Shown: positions 34,334 through 46,929 of the stretch, in pieces | Layout of the letters: the number at the start of each line of letters is the position of its first letter | How positions within the stretch are numbered: the first letter of the stretch is position 1 | Assembly (NCBI GenBank): GCA_954871525.1 | Contig: OX940868.1 | Span: 22,625,056 to 22,689,055 of the forward strand | Source: Parietaria judaica | Lineage: Eukaryota; Streptophyta; Magnoliopsida; Rosales; Urticaceae | DNA: 64,000 nt | Direction: 5' to 3' | Position numbers and translations under genes: made by a program | Notes under the pieces: model-generated | Told to the model about the DNA's origin: nothing | Databases searched by the model: none | Seen by the model: the letters and a program-made list of their open reading frames with translations, nothing else

Positions 34334-34615
34334 CAGTGACGTAGCTACATGTGCATCAGTGAGTGCGTGTGTATACGCTCACTTCAAAACAAAACAAAAA
34401 ATTATTTAGGATTTGGTTCGACTCTTCTCATTCTCTCTCCCTTCCTGACTCGATAAATCTATTTTACTATCCTTCGAAAAGAAATATTATCTAATTATAT
34501 GTCTAATAGTCGTTTAAATATAGTTATTTATGATTTTTATTTGTTTACGTATCTGAAAAAATTAATTGAAATATGCTATGTGTTTCGTCTGAATGACAGT
34601 CTGGCTACGCCACTG
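34334..34615. mobile_element. Small non-autonomous hAT element
   Basis: The 282-bp element starts CAGTGACGTAGCTACA and, on the minus strand, CAGTGGCGTAGCCAGAC. It is flanked by the perfect 8-bp duplication AACTATAC at 34326-34333 and 34616-34623. The right terminus matches the left terminus of the transposase-bearing element at 22461 over CAGTGGCGTAGCCAG, so it is probably a deletion derivative mobilised by that family. Confidence 0.9.
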
Positions 34616-34724
34616 AACTATACTATCACATTAACGTTACACAAACACGTACAGTTCACACATAAACATAAGCTAAGTCCAACAATAAAAAAAAAAAATT
34701 TAACTCGTAATAATATATATCTTC

Positions 34725-35215
34725 TATAGCGGAGCCAACTTTTGGTTCAGGCAACTATTATAAATTTTACCAAGTTAATTTAAACGACATCTAACTTTCT
34801 ATATTTTATTTATATGTATTTATATCTTTATAAGTTGGTCAAAACTCAAAGATTTAATGAGCAAATGTGCAATTTATTTTCTTATCTCATTCAATAAATT
34901 AAACACTGCGAATCGTGTTCTGCAATGTATCAAGAAAAATAACAGAGCAACAAAATCCTAACTAAGCTTTCTATAATAACTCACATTGACTATGTCTAAG
35001 AACATTATAGGAGTATATGTGACAAAAGAAAAATAAAAGGAGATCAATATGATCATGCATAAAAACAAAGAAAATGTGTTGAAAATTTTAATATGTTCCA
35101 CCATATATGTCGATTTAAGCAACACATATATAATATTACTTCATTAATTTTATTTTTCTTTCGATTCTTGAACATTTGCACGTACATATGCTCATGCGTA
35201 TGTAGCTCCGCCTTT
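34725..35215 (+). repeat. Dispersed repeat, copy A
   Basis: The segment starts GCGGAGCCAACTTTTGGTTC and ends ATGCGTATGTAGCTCCGCC, so its ends are hAT-like inverted GCGGAG(C) words. It shares an ordered series of blocks with the reverse complement of 43165-43680: ATCTAACTTTCTATATTTTA, CTTTATAAGT.GGTCAAAA, ATCTCAT.CAATAA and TATCAAGAAAAA, then AACAAAATCCTAACTAAGCT. No protein is encoded. Confidence 0.75.
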
Positions 35216-36329
35216 TTATTGTAGAGTACAATATTTATAAATTAATAACAAAGGGATCAGAGAATTTCGATATATTTAATAAAGTTATTAATTCATTGAG
35301 TACGAATTTATTAATAACGTTAGTTAAAATGAAAACCATGTTATTAGTGAGATCTAATAATATATACAATCTCAAATAGCCGATGACTCGTCTCGTAATT
35401 CTGTCTCAATTTTATTGATCATTCACCAGACCATATATAGTAATTACAACACACGTGGTGTTTTAGCATAAACATTAGGAAAACAGTAATAAATGTGTGT
35501 GTATATATATACACACATATATATATATATGAGATATTTGTTTTTGATAAATATATATATATATATATGAATGTAAATGTCACAAATCACAACATTCTTT
35601 TTCTAGTAATGTATTCCACGCACATATGATATAGTCATACTAAAATGTATAGTGAAAATATATATCGGTGGTTTAGCTTATAGTATCAGATTAAAAATAA
35701 AAAATAAAAATCCAGAAACTGTTAAGTTTGTTATTTTATGGAGAATTGTAAGCATGGTCTTCATTAATCCCCAAATTTAGGGTATGTTAGCGAGCAAGTA
35801 TTTAATTAGCTCTATGACTGATTAATTTCGTAGCTAATTACATGAGACAAATGAACACAAAATCATAACATTTTCCACACAAGAATTATAAATCAATAAC
35901 AATCTAAAAACTCACTATAAAATTCATCATCAGTCATATATTAATTTTCCAATAATATAACCAACATCTTCCTAATCTAATTATCAACATCAAAATTCCA
36001 AATTGAAAATCAGACAAAAAAGGTAAGAAATTAATCTAAGGAACAAGTGTACACAAAGTCAAAGCATCTTCAAAACAAGAAATAATCTAAAAGACTAAAG
36101 CTCACCATGAAAATTCATCATGAAATTTACATTCGTTTCCCAATAATAATGATAATAATCAACATTATGATCCGAAGCTAATTAATTAACCATCATTACT
36201 CTAACATCAAAATTCCAAAATGAGATCAGAAAATAAAGGAAAATTAATCTAATTAAGCAACATATATTAAACCATCAAAGCTTCTCTCAATAAATTCAAA
36301 CCTCCGACTCAATTGGTTGAGTATTTGAA
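35216..36329. other. AT-rich spacer 3' of AHL gene
   Basis: Contains TA-rich tracts at 35500-35530 and 35553-35569 and AT-rich imperfect duplicates around 35880-36240 (both parts carry AATTCATCATCAGT/AAATTCATCATGA and AACATCAAAATTCCAAA words). The right end should be the AHL 3' UTR. No gene was recognised. Confidence 0.45.
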
Positions 36330-37259
36330 CTAGTACGGTGGCCGACCGGTTGCCCAATAAGCTTCGCTCGGCATTTGAATTGAATTCAGTAGATTCGGCG
36401 GAAGCCCGTGAAACATCGGTGGTGCGCCGCCGCTCGAATTCCCTTCCGCCGCCGCCATCATCTGTTGTTGTTGGTTGTGGATGGGCGACCCGACTCCCCC
36501 AGGGCCGGAGCTTCCTCCTCCACCACCAGGCATCGGCATTTGTGGCTGCTCCTCGGCATCCTCGAGCGGTAGGCGCTCATAAGCAGCGTTGCTGAACGAT
36601 GCAGCCATGAAGACAACAGGACCCGATGCGAGAAGCGTCCCGACAACGCTCCCACCGACAACCTGGCCCTGGCCACCAGCGAGGTAGATGGTTAGACCGG
36701 TGGCTGCGGGTGGGGCGGGTGGCGGGAGGAAGGACCCAGCGAGGGAGAGGATCTCGAAGCGGCCGTGGAGCGTGACTACGGCGCCGGGTGAGGCCGGCTG
36801 GCGGAGCGTGACATTGGCGACGGTGCCAGTCCCGCTCATGATGCAGACACCACGCTGGCGGCGTCGCGCGAAAGTGGCGACGCTCTCGACGACGTCGCAT
36901 CCGTCTGCGATCTCCATCACGTGGGTGCGCAGCGCGTTGGCGCTGTCGCGCGTGATGATGATGGGCGGCTTGGGCTTGTTCTTCGACCCGGCGGGGCGGC
37001 CCCGCGGCCGCCGCGTCATCTTGTCATGGTCATCACTGCCGCTGCCGCCGCCGCCCGAGTTCATGAGCTCCTTTCCCTCTCCGCCGCTGTCGTTGTCGTC
37101 CTCGCCGCGGTCCCGCTTGGCCGCCTTGTTGGCGAGGTTGCTGCAGCTGCCGGCGGTCTGCTCGTCCTCGGAGTTGTGGTGGTGGAACTGCTGTTGCTGT
37201 TGCTGCTGGAAGTGGAAGTCTCTCGTGTGAAACGGTGGTGGAAGAGAATGGGCATCCAT
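36330..37259 (-). CDS. AHL: AT-hook motif nuclear-localised protein (AHL, clade A, type I AT-hook)
   Basis: A single uninterrupted frame of 309 aa with strongly GC-rich codon use. The N-terminus has a Gln run (about 18-24) and acidic/Gly-rich stretches. The AT-hook RPRGRP sits at 84-89 in the extended type-I context [20 protein letters not shown]. The PPC/DUF296 domain (about 107-230) includes the GRFEIL motif near 166-171 and [14 protein letters not shown] at about 197-210. The tail is Gly/Gln-rich and ends in WATGRPPY, typical of intronless clade A AHLs. These proteins bind AT-rich DNA in the minor groove, form multimers through PPC, and repress hypocotyl growth and tune flowering and hormone genes. 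The long opposite-strand frames are GC-codon shadows. Confidence 0.96.
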   Translation of the reverse strand: MDAHSLPPPFHTRDFHFQQQQQQQFHHHNSEDEQTAGSCSNLANKAAKRDRGEDDNDSGGEGKELMNSGGGGSGSDDHDKMTRRPRGRPAGSKNKPKPPIIITRDSANALRTHVMEIADGCDVVESVATFARRRQRGVCIMSGTGTVANVTLRQPASPGAVVTLHGRFEILSLAGSFLPPPAPPAATGLTIYLAGGQGQVVGGSVVGTLLASGPVVFMAASFSNAAYERLPLEDAEEQPQMPMPGGGGGSSGPGGVGSPIHNQQQQMMAAAEGNSSGGAPPMFHGLPPNLLNSIQMPSEAYWATGRPPY

Positions 37260-37734
37260 GTCCTCTCTCTCTCTCTCTAAATCCTTGTAACGATCTGATC
37301 CTTACACAGAAGTCAGAAGCTATATATGTATGTATAGCTATATAGATGTGGAGATTGAGGAAAAGGGTTCAATTCTTCTGCTATGAGTATATGAAGCCCT
37401 AATGATACGAAAGCTTGTGGCTTTTGTGGGAGAGGAGATCAAGGAGAAGGAGAAAGACTGAGAAGTGGGCTGTACTTGTGGAGAGTGAGATTACCATGTT
37501 GACCTTCTTGATGGTGCTGCTTCTGATGATGAGCTGATCATCATCATCATCATCTGATCTAGTACGAGCTATGGAGTATGATGAGCTTGAGACTGTTGGA
37601 GATGAAGTTCTGCAATTGGGAGAGAGAGTGTTGAACTGAGAAGGAAGGAAGCTAGCTTTGTATCAGCTGAGAGGTGGGTTAGGGTTAGATTGGGGTATGG
37701 AATGGATCATATGGGTTTTGTTTCGCTCATGGGC
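37260..37734 (-). promoter_or_regulatory. AHL 5' leader and proximal promoter
   Basis: Immediately upstream of the minus-strand ATG lies an AG-rich leader (plus-strand ctctctctctctct at 37262-37277). TATA-like words sit at 37320-37345 and an ATC trinucleotide run (ATCATCATCATCATCATC) at 37538-37555. Assignment is by position only. Confidence 0.5.
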
Positions 37735-38260
37735 GGTGGATGGGTCCCCACCTCTCTTTCTCTTTCTCTAATGTAAAAAAATAAAATAAAATAAAATATT
37801 TCCGTTATTTGTGTTCCGTTACGTCAAGTGTCAGTGTGTCACATAGCGCGTTTTAATTGATTTATTTGTATTCTGGGTCCCACCCTCTTCCTCTTCAACG
37901 TAAAAAGAAAAGTCTTTCCATATTACTCAAGTTTAATCAGTTAATTGTATTTTGTTAAATGTCATATATACTCCGTTTTAATCAATCCATTTGTATTTTG
38001 GGTCCCACTCCTTCTCTCTCTCACTCGTAATAGAAGTATTTCCGTATGTACTCCATTTTAGTTCGTTGTGTGTTTCATTTATAAGTGCACGTTTTAATCG
38101 GTCCGTTTGTATTGGGGGTCCCAACTCTTTCTCTATCTCTTCAATATAAAAAAAAAAACCCGGTAAGTATTCAATCTTTGACAATTGAATGTGTTCCGTT
38201 AAATCTCAAGTTATAACTCTTTTTAATCGATCCATTTGTATTGTGGGTCTCATCTATGAA
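37735..38260. repeat. ~125-bp tandem array upstream of the AHL gene
   Basis: Five imperfect units are recognised by repeated TTTGTATT.TGGGTCCCAC-type cores near 37741, 37876, 38001, 38117 and 38246. Each is followed by a CT-rich stretch, a TTTCCGT/TGTTCCGTTA block and TTTTAATCGATCC. Spacing varies from about 116 to 135 bp. The array lies 480-1000 bp upstream of the AHL start codon. Confidence 0.8.
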
Positions 38261-38407
38261 TTAGCTCAATTATTTAAAACTCCAAAGCACTACAACATAA
38301 TCATCTTTTAATTTCAATTTACCAATCTCTTGTCCTCTAGTGTTTATAGTCCTTCTTTTCATGTGTTTCTCTCCCGTTATATATGGATATGTGCACATAT
38401 AAACATA

Positions 38408-38444
<37 letters not shown>

Positions 38445-38595
38445 TGATTCATGAGCCGTTTAATATGTATAATAATTCTAGGACGTTGCTTGTTAGTACG
38501 AATGATACAAATGAAAAAACAAATATAAAATATTAGCATATCAGGTTTTTGGATGTAATTGGTCCAATTAATTAACACCAACCCGTAATCTACGC

Positions 38596-38631
<36 letters not shown>

Positions 38632-39531
38632 TTATATATATTAGTCATGGACACATGGGATATATAATAATTCAGTTTTAAAAATTCACTTTAAATTTAA
38701 ACGGATATGAACTCTACGAAAATTCAGTTAAAATACAATTTTGTAGCGTGTGAACGATCTTCAATAGAATTCGACCAAATATTTTGTCTTCCCTAATCAT
38801 GATATCATAATCTTTAATTAGAAAATGATCTTTAACTCTTTAATCTAGCAAAAAATAATTTTTTATCGAAATAAATGTTTTTTTTAGAAAAATTATATTG
38901 TGGGATAATTGCGAACTTTTCAATTAAGATACGTAAGTTCAAAATGTTCAACCACTCAAATGATTTATGAGAATTAAGAAATGATCTTGGTACTAATCTC
39001 GATCGATCATTTTGGTCCCATATTGATCAATTGAAAGATATAGATGTATATGGGATATATATTCAGAAAGAAAAATAAAGTAGCACGCACATCAAAAATA
39101 TTAATATTCCATATAGTTTGATGTGAGCTATAACCTATTAATTAAGCTTCTTTAAAAATACTCAATTCGTGGCCATTAATACATATTTATAACTGTATAT
39201 ATCGTATTCATGTAGGTAAAAAGCTGAGTTTAACATTGGATAAACGACACAAATATATATTGGACCAGCCATGACCATGAGAGAGAGAGCTTCAATTTTC
39301 CATGACCCACATGCACCACTAGGGTTCTGCAAAAACTCTATCTTTATCTCCAAAAGTTGAAAGAAACCTTAGCGATGAGGTCCACTTGCTTTTAAAAGCG
39401 TGACACGTGTCACCTCCCCCGCTCTTATCGGGTCGATTCAAATTAAACCCCTTTATTTCTTTTCCTTGCACTTCCAAACCTAATCACTGCCTTTTTTTTT
39501 TTTTTGAAGGCTATCACTGCCTTTTAATAGG

Positions 39532-39581
<50 letters not shown>

Positions 39582-40295
39582 AAAATCCATGTTAGCATGC
39601 CTCTAATACTCTCTCATTGGTCTCTTCTACTATAACTAATATAAGTTTAGGTCACCATTAAAACTAAACAAAGAAACACGCGCTATTCTTTTCGGAATCT
39701 ATGCATTTAAATATATAATAAGTGTTGCCGGAATATGTACCATATTCATATATAGTTTATGTAATTGTTATTATTTATTCTTTTAAGTTGTGCTTGATAT
39801 ACACGTCGAAATATTGGTGACTGATAGGAGATATATTGGTGGAATTATGAAAAGTGTACTTTGACCTTTTAAGTTATATAGGAAGTACGGTCTTTCTTTC
39901 ACCAACCTATTTGCTGTAACTTAGAGAAACATGCTTTTTGTGCTATATATATATGACATTGTTCAAACTTAAGTGCCATGACTTGACTAATTATCTCATA
40001 AGTCATTTAGTTATATATATATATATATTAATATATTTTAAAATTTTAATACATACAAGTAGTAGCTCTTAAGTACGTGTACAGATATGGCTTCGCTTAT
40101 GTAATTCTGATAATATAACTTCGCTTAACTGTGCTATATATAGCATTATGTTGCATATTATATGTGTATATATCTAGTCTAGGTTTGCATTAAAACCTAC
40201 TTCTTGCCTATTATATTCACAATGGAATAGTTTGAGAAGAAAAGTACGAAGGAATTGGAATCCACCACCACCAGCTCGCACCAGCCACCATATTA

Positions 40296-40344
<49 letters not shown>

Positions 40345-41302
40345 CATACACACATGATATTAAATTTCCATGCCAAAAACGACAACTAATTACAGCATGA
40401 GAAAGTCAAGTATCATATACCCCATAAAGCTTTGGACAATATTGAAAAACAGAGACAATATAAACACTTTAATATTGGTTTCTCCATAACTAAGAATGTG
40501 TTCTAAATGAAACACAAGTAAGTTCTTTATTTTCTTTTCTTGTTTCTTTTTCTTCACTCGGTTCTTATATATAATCAAATTTCATTTTTTTTTTTCACTA
40601 TAATAAGCTTCGATACTTGAATGTGTATTGAACTTTGTAAGTTGTAGTTTATCAAAGTATAACAACATAATTTTGGTGCTTATTCCGAAAGTGTTGCCGA
40701 CACAACGTAGTTCAAACTCGGATACTTACGATTTCTCTATCTATAATTGAGGTCGTGTTTCAACACTATTATAAATTATATCATCCAAAGTGTTTGAGAT
40801 TCATAATCATGTCTATGTGAGATGAGAAGTTTATATATATATATATATTATGCTCCGGACATCCAAAGCGATATCATAGCGCCGGAGATGTCCGTCATAT
40901 ATTATTGCTCTGCAAATCTTGCACATAAACTCATGCTATATATCATATGCATATTCAAATATATATACATTGCTCTCTTAGTCTCTTGTAATTCAGCGCC
41001 CAAATAAGCACCATATTAGACTTGACTCGCTCTGGCATGACCAGTAACCAAAGCAAACAAAGAAACGACACAAGATCAGTTAAGATCGCATTCCATATAA
41101 TATATATTTATAATCGAGATGATCAGTGTATGTATATTTTGTATTGATTAGTTAAAAGAAGTAAATGAAATATATGTATCTACTTGTGTTGTGTGTGTAA
41201 ATTGGCCTGTGGGACGCAAACCTATGTTTTTATTAGTGTAAAGATGCTCTTTGTCGGTCTCACTTGGCCCCACTTATCCCTCCTTTAATCTTATCCTCAA
41301 CT

Positions 41303-41353
<51 letters not shown>

Positions 41354-41489
41354 ATTGAAGGGCAAAAAAATTGTATCTTTCTTCACGAAGCGACTTTGAT
41401 CTATGTACGTAAGAGTCGTTGTTAATCGTTTTCAAGTAACAGAGCTTCTTTGATTAGGGTTACGGTTCAGTAACTACTTTACTAATTCA

Positions 41490-41532
<43 letters not shown>

Positions 41533-43164
41533 TGCTCATTAGACCTACATGTATACATATGGAGGTTGTTAGGGATTTTAATATGACAATATAACATGCA
41601 TTATTAGAAATCATGGATTACATCACAGAATTTATTACAGAAAAACAAAAAGTATAGTTTAATCACATTTCAAACGATTGAAAAATTGTACCGTCATTCT
41701 AGTCATTTGAACGCAAAAGAATTCACGATTGAACAGTTACACACACAAGTGATATTCAAATTAAACCAGACCCTAAAATTCTTCTTCTCTAGCCACGTTT
41801 GACGATTGTAGTAATTAATTATGATTTTTAAATATAGTATAGTTTAATGTTTGTTGGAGACTTTGGTGTGCCATTATTCGGCCATTATTAATGCAGACAA
41901 GCATACATATACATATATATATATAATACACTTTGCTTTCAATTAATTAGTTGACCATACTCTATGGCAAACTGACGTTGATGATTAACAAGCAATCCAG
42001 AGAGAAGATGACAAAAACGGTCGATTCAACCTCTTCATATTAAATATTAGAGTATTAATTAATGGTGTTAATTATGAGGAGTGACTAACGGCCCTATATA
42101 TTTGTTTGGACTAATTCATTATTTAGGTCATGTGGGGTACATGTGATAAGACATATCATAATAATAATAATAATAAGACTATTTATTTAATTTTAAGATA
42201 GTCAAATGGTCTTAATTAAGTATTTCTTAATCATAATTAACGAAAATTGTTAAGTGATCAGTGAACTTCTTACAATTTTACCCAAGTTTAATATTGAGCT
42301 TAAGCAAGCATTTCTTTATCTAATATATTTTTCAAATATAGACACAAATTTGTATTTACTCACTATAACCACATTAAGACTCAAGAATTGATATTAAAAA
42401 CCATATAATAACAATACTATAACCATATAATCATTATAAAAAAAAAAAAACGAGTTTTTTGAGCATTGATACACAATTTGTGTTTTTCATGCTTACCGGA
42501 AGTTGACTTGTTCATAGCTAGGGTTTCAAGTACCATCCATTCAAAAAAGAATATACGATTTAATTAAGAACTATGTACTCAACAAACCCCATGTCTCCAA
42601 TTTTTGAGTCTTCTTGAATAACAATAATATTATAATATTTTATTAAATGTCAAGAAAATGGTAAGCTCTTTCCTATATGTATGCATGCCTTTGGAATCAG
42701 AAGTTGAAGTCCCCAATACAGAGCTTTAATAAGTTTTGGGGTCTTCAAGAGAGACAAATCCTAACCTTGAGGAAGAAATATTAGATCAAAGATCAAGATC
42801 ATCATCATGATGTTTATCAATGTTGATGATTAATTATGGCCTTAATGCGAGTGATCACGTTTAGTTAATTAATTTATTCATCCAAGTACTTTGAATAATA
42901 TATTCTTATTAACGATCACCAAGCAACGTTTTCCCAGTAATAAACAAATGAAATTAGCCCCACAAAACCATTTTCTTTTACCATAATAAACAATTCTGTG
43001 AAACAAGCAAGGTCCATGACGGGCTAATTAAATATTAAATAATCACATGAGTCGGACCATTTTATACGTAATATACATTTTATTTTTTAGTAAAAGATGA
43101 AAGCCGAACTCAGACTCCAATAAAATTAGCATTTAAGAAAATCAAAACAAAAACTCAAAATAAA
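38261..43164. other. Gene desert with many (TA)n microsatellites
   Basis: No coding exon was recognised over about 4.9 kb. Long pure TA or TA/GT tracts occur at 38405-38442, 38596-38631, 39536-39576, 40296-40342, 41305-41348 and 41493-41529. A perfect 12-bp palindrome TGACACGTGTCA with a CACGTG G-box core is at 39401-39412. A short inverted pair CGGACATC/GATGTCCG occurs at about 40855-40893. No transposon ends could be fixed. Confidence 0.45.
39401..39412. promoter_or_regulatory. Perfect palindromic G-box TGACACGTGTCA
   Basis: A 12-bp perfect palindrome contains the CACGTG core recognised by bHLH (PIF/MYC) and bZIP factors. It lies about 2.1 kb upstream of the AHL start. Function is not demonstrated by sequence alone. 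Confidence 0.5.
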
Positions 43165-43680
43165 CACAATATAGGCGTAGGTACATACACACGAGCGTAT
43201 GCACATGCTCCATCTCAAATATTAAAAGGAAAAAAAATAATGAAGTGATATTGTATTTTTACCGCTTAAGTCGGCAAACATATGATGGAGTATATTTAAA
43301 TTTTCAAGGCATTTCATTTGTTTATGCATGAGATATTGAGATTTTATGCCATTTGTTTATGCTTGGTCACGAGATATTGAGATTTTATGCCATTACTATT
43401 TTAGAGCTATTATAGGAAGCTTAGTTAGGATTTTGTTGTTTTGTTGTTTTTCTTGATATAATGCAGAACATATACCTAACATTTAAATTATTGGATGAGA
43501 TAAAAAAAAAATTGATTGCACTTATAAAGATATGCTCACTAAAATTATGAGTTTTTGACCTACTTATAAAGACATGTATATAGAAATAAAATATAGAAAG
43601 TTAGATACCGTATAAATTAACTAGGTAAACTTTAGAATAATTATCTAATGCTCGTTTGAATCAAAAGGTTGGTCCCACCA
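43165..43680 (-). repeat. Dispersed repeat, copy B (inverted relative to copy A)
   Basis: The reverse complement of this segment aligns block by block with 34725-35215: AACTTTCTATATTTTATTT, CTTTATAAGTAGGTCAAAA, TCTCATCCAATAATTTAAA and ATATCAAGAAAAACAACA, then AAATCCTAACTAAGCTTCC. It has lost clear termini at one side. A local 44-base duplication (ATGAGATATTGAGATTTTAT type) occurs at about 43327-43392. Confidence 0.72.
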
Positions 43681-46600
43681 CATACATATATACGTAACAA
43701 TATACATACCATTATACACGGACGAACACACATATATGTATATATAATGTTTACAAAGTAACAATTTACTTGTTTTTTATACAAAATTCTACTTATTATT
43801 GAGTTCTTATTTAGTTAATAGTTAAGATATATGGGATCGTCTAGTTTATAAAATATTTGTATTTTATTTTATCACGGTATTTCTCTGCTATAAATGGAGC
43901 GTTTATTAATTAATTTGAGACGGGATCACGAGACATGTAGGCTCGGCTATTGGTTTGATATACATAATATAGTATAAGAATCTCCCATGTGAAAGGCACC
44001 CCTGCAAAACCCTATATTTGCGCATGAAGAGCCTTTTTAATTATTTAAAAACAAAAAAAATTGGTGTTCGCTTTGCCAGTGAAGAAGAGCATGATAACAG
44101 TAGATCTAAGCTCTTGGACATGTGGAGTTTAATTAAATGCCAAGCAATATAGTAGAGAGAATCATTTTTATATTTTATTCCATTTTGGATTAAGCTAACC
44201 GACAAATAAGGTACCCACGTGAAATCTGGAAATTGTTTAATTTCGAATCTTTTTCATTAAATATTTGATCAAACTCATATGTTATCTTTGCATCAAATTT
44301 CTCCTATAGCTAGCTGGTTCCTCGTGCCCCTTGGGAACACAAATTATATATATAATTAAAGATATCAAGTTTGATACTAGTCAGTGTTTCAAATTTATCT
44401 TGAAGAAAGAAGATCAAATACACGGTAATTTGAATTACATGAAAACGGTTTTAAGATCTACACTTAAGAATATTGCATGATACGAAAATGAAAATCTTTT
44501 GGTTCGCGATTTATAAAACAAAGACGGCCTGAAGAAGAAAAAACGAAAACAAGAAAAGATATTTCCGGAAAAAAATTGTGAAAATAAAAACACTTTACCG
44601 TATTTAAATATTATCTTGAGATGCAATAAATTCGTGCGTTAAGATTGTCAATATTTTACGAATTAATTTTGTTGGTTATTTTTTACTCTTACTTAAGATA
44701 TATTATGCTAAAACTTCGACCAATCTGAGACTAATGCTGATCTAGACTCTAGATCTTCTTCCTATAGGGACTAGGGTTTAAATAATGTGATCTTATTTTC
44801 ATTTTAAGCTATATTCTATAATTAAATCAATATTTATCATGGATTTTTGTGTTTTTATTTTCAAACGTGTAGGTATAAATTAGTGATAAAATTAGTTACG
44901 ACGTCCTATGAATGTGTCATAATAATTTTGTTTTATAATAAGTCCATGCATAAATCCTTCAAGTGTAAAAAAGAAGAAGAAGATATAATTAAGACTAAAG
45001 ATAATGAATAAATCAATATCCTAGAATCAAGTTCTGAGATTAAAAAATTAAAACTTTGGTTAAAGTGGTTCCATATATACAAAGATTGTTGAAGTAATGA
45101 GACGCAAACGAATGATTGGTGGGGTTTGAATTGTTACATGTATACCATAATTAATTAATTGCTTTTTACTAAAATACAAATTCACGTTTTTATAATATAG
45201 TGCAATAAAATACAATAATTATGTTATTTTATCATCGACATATTTTAAGTTACTTTTCTTAGTTCTTGTACGGACGAATTATACCAAACATGATTGTAAG
45301 TTATAACAAGAAATGATAACTTTGAGACAGTGCTTAATTAATCAGATAAATATTTCATTAGTTTATGTTGCCTAAAAGTGCTTCTTTAATTTGATGTTCA
45401 TTAATTTTAATGTAGATTAATCCTATCAAGTATATAATTCTCGTAAGATTTTCAACACATATTTGTTTGTACGTGAAGCAAAGCATATAAGTTTTTATTA
45501 CTATTCTGATAGAATATATAATTAAGCTTTATCCGCAATGTTCTTGGAGTGAACTAAGTAATTGAATAGTACATCAAATATATAATAAAATGGCTACTAA
45601 TTTACTGTACTACAAAATCATATCTAAATGTTTGTGCTATTTTTATTTATTAAAAATTTAATAACTAATTAATTAATGTTACATAAAGAAAAATATATTA
45701 TTTTCTTTTTAAGGTTTTTGCTTATCTCCTAGGAATGTATTATCATAATTACACTTATTAATTGCTTAATAGCCAAATATTTCAAATGTAAACTACCATG
45801 ATGTCACACGCTTTTTTGTGTGAGTTTAATTTATAAATCGTTAAAATTTACCTCTCTACTATCTTCATCCTTCAACAAACTTACTATAATTATCACTAGT
45901 AAAATGAATAGCCAAATTAGATGTGATTGCACATATAATATTATTGTTTATGCACTATAGTCCAAGGTTTTAAATACCGCTTGCCGATGTCGTTTCGCAC
46001 TTTTCATTTTACGGATATATCATTTGTCGATGTATATCTCATAGGTAAGTCGATGGATATATCGTTTCGCATATCCTCGAAAAAAGATTTTCGATGGGCA
46101 TGCCGATGGATATTCGAGAAATTTAATACCTTTAATACTCTATTTTTCTATATATAAACGATAAAACAAAATATTTTTCATATCTAAATACAATATCAAT
46201 ATGCCACACTACCATAATTCTGTTTACTATAAAATATCATTGATTTTATCTTCAAATCCAATTACTAGTTTTAAAAAAAAAACAGTTAATAAAATAGATA
46301 ATTATCGGAATTTCCAAATTATATCGTCCGTTTAAATTGTATAATAAGGTTGCAAAACTATTATATTTGTATAAGTTTTTGTGCTAGATTAATGCAATAT
46401 GAACCTTACTACGCCTTTATATGCATCTTTTTTATGCATAACTTGTCAAAAATAGGTCATTTTGCCTGATGTTTTCATTATTGGGCCAAATTTCAGGCCC
46501 AAAATTAGGAAAATAGCTGAAAGACATATCAAGGCCCATTTGGCCCACTTCTATGTAGCCCATTTAAAGCGTTTTTTTTTTTTTTTTTTTGTACCTACAA

Positions 46601-46926
46601 ATAAATACAAATTTACCAGTGTTTAGGATTATGCTGACTCACATCTCAACAACCTCAAGCAAGTCTTTTCCTAGTGGCTAAATTAGAATATTCATCATAT
46701 TTTCCATCACTATGTTAAATGGAATTTTATTTTATTATTATTTTGAGATTGGAAAATGACATACTTGTCATGGGTTTAAAAAGATTAGCATCAACCCATA
46801 TTATCAATCACCTTTGCATTAACATATATATAATTACATATATATATGTGCCTAAGAAGTGATTATAGAGTATGTTTAAATGGTAGCCTTTTGGACCAAA
46901 CTTGGTTAAATAAATTGATAAGTCTC
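43681..46926. other. AT-rich gene-free stretch with an isolated repeat terminus
   Basis: No gene was recognised. At about 45963 the sequence CCAAGGTTTTAAATACCGCT, followed by GTCGTTTCGCACTTTTCA and GATGG(A/G)(T/C)AT words, resembles the reverse complement of the block ending near 5877. A poly-T run lies at 46571-46590. Confidence 0.4.
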
Positions 46927-46929
46927 TAA

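Noticed and set aside
36338..37280. Long plus-strand frames opposite the AHL gene (85, 180 and 119 codons)
   Set aside because: They are shadows of GC-rich codon use and Gln/Gly runs on the coding minus strand; the AHL frame has clear AT-hook and PPC domains.
42700..42755. Possible microRNA precursor
   Set aside because: Arms TTGAAGTCCCCAA and TTGGGGTCTTCAA form only a 13-bp stem with one mismatch, too short for a plant microRNA foldback, and match no conserved microRNA I know.
45963..46400. Complete second copy of the CCAAGGTT-ended element
   Set aside because: Only one terminus can be recognised; the other end and any target duplication were not found, so no bounded element is claimed.
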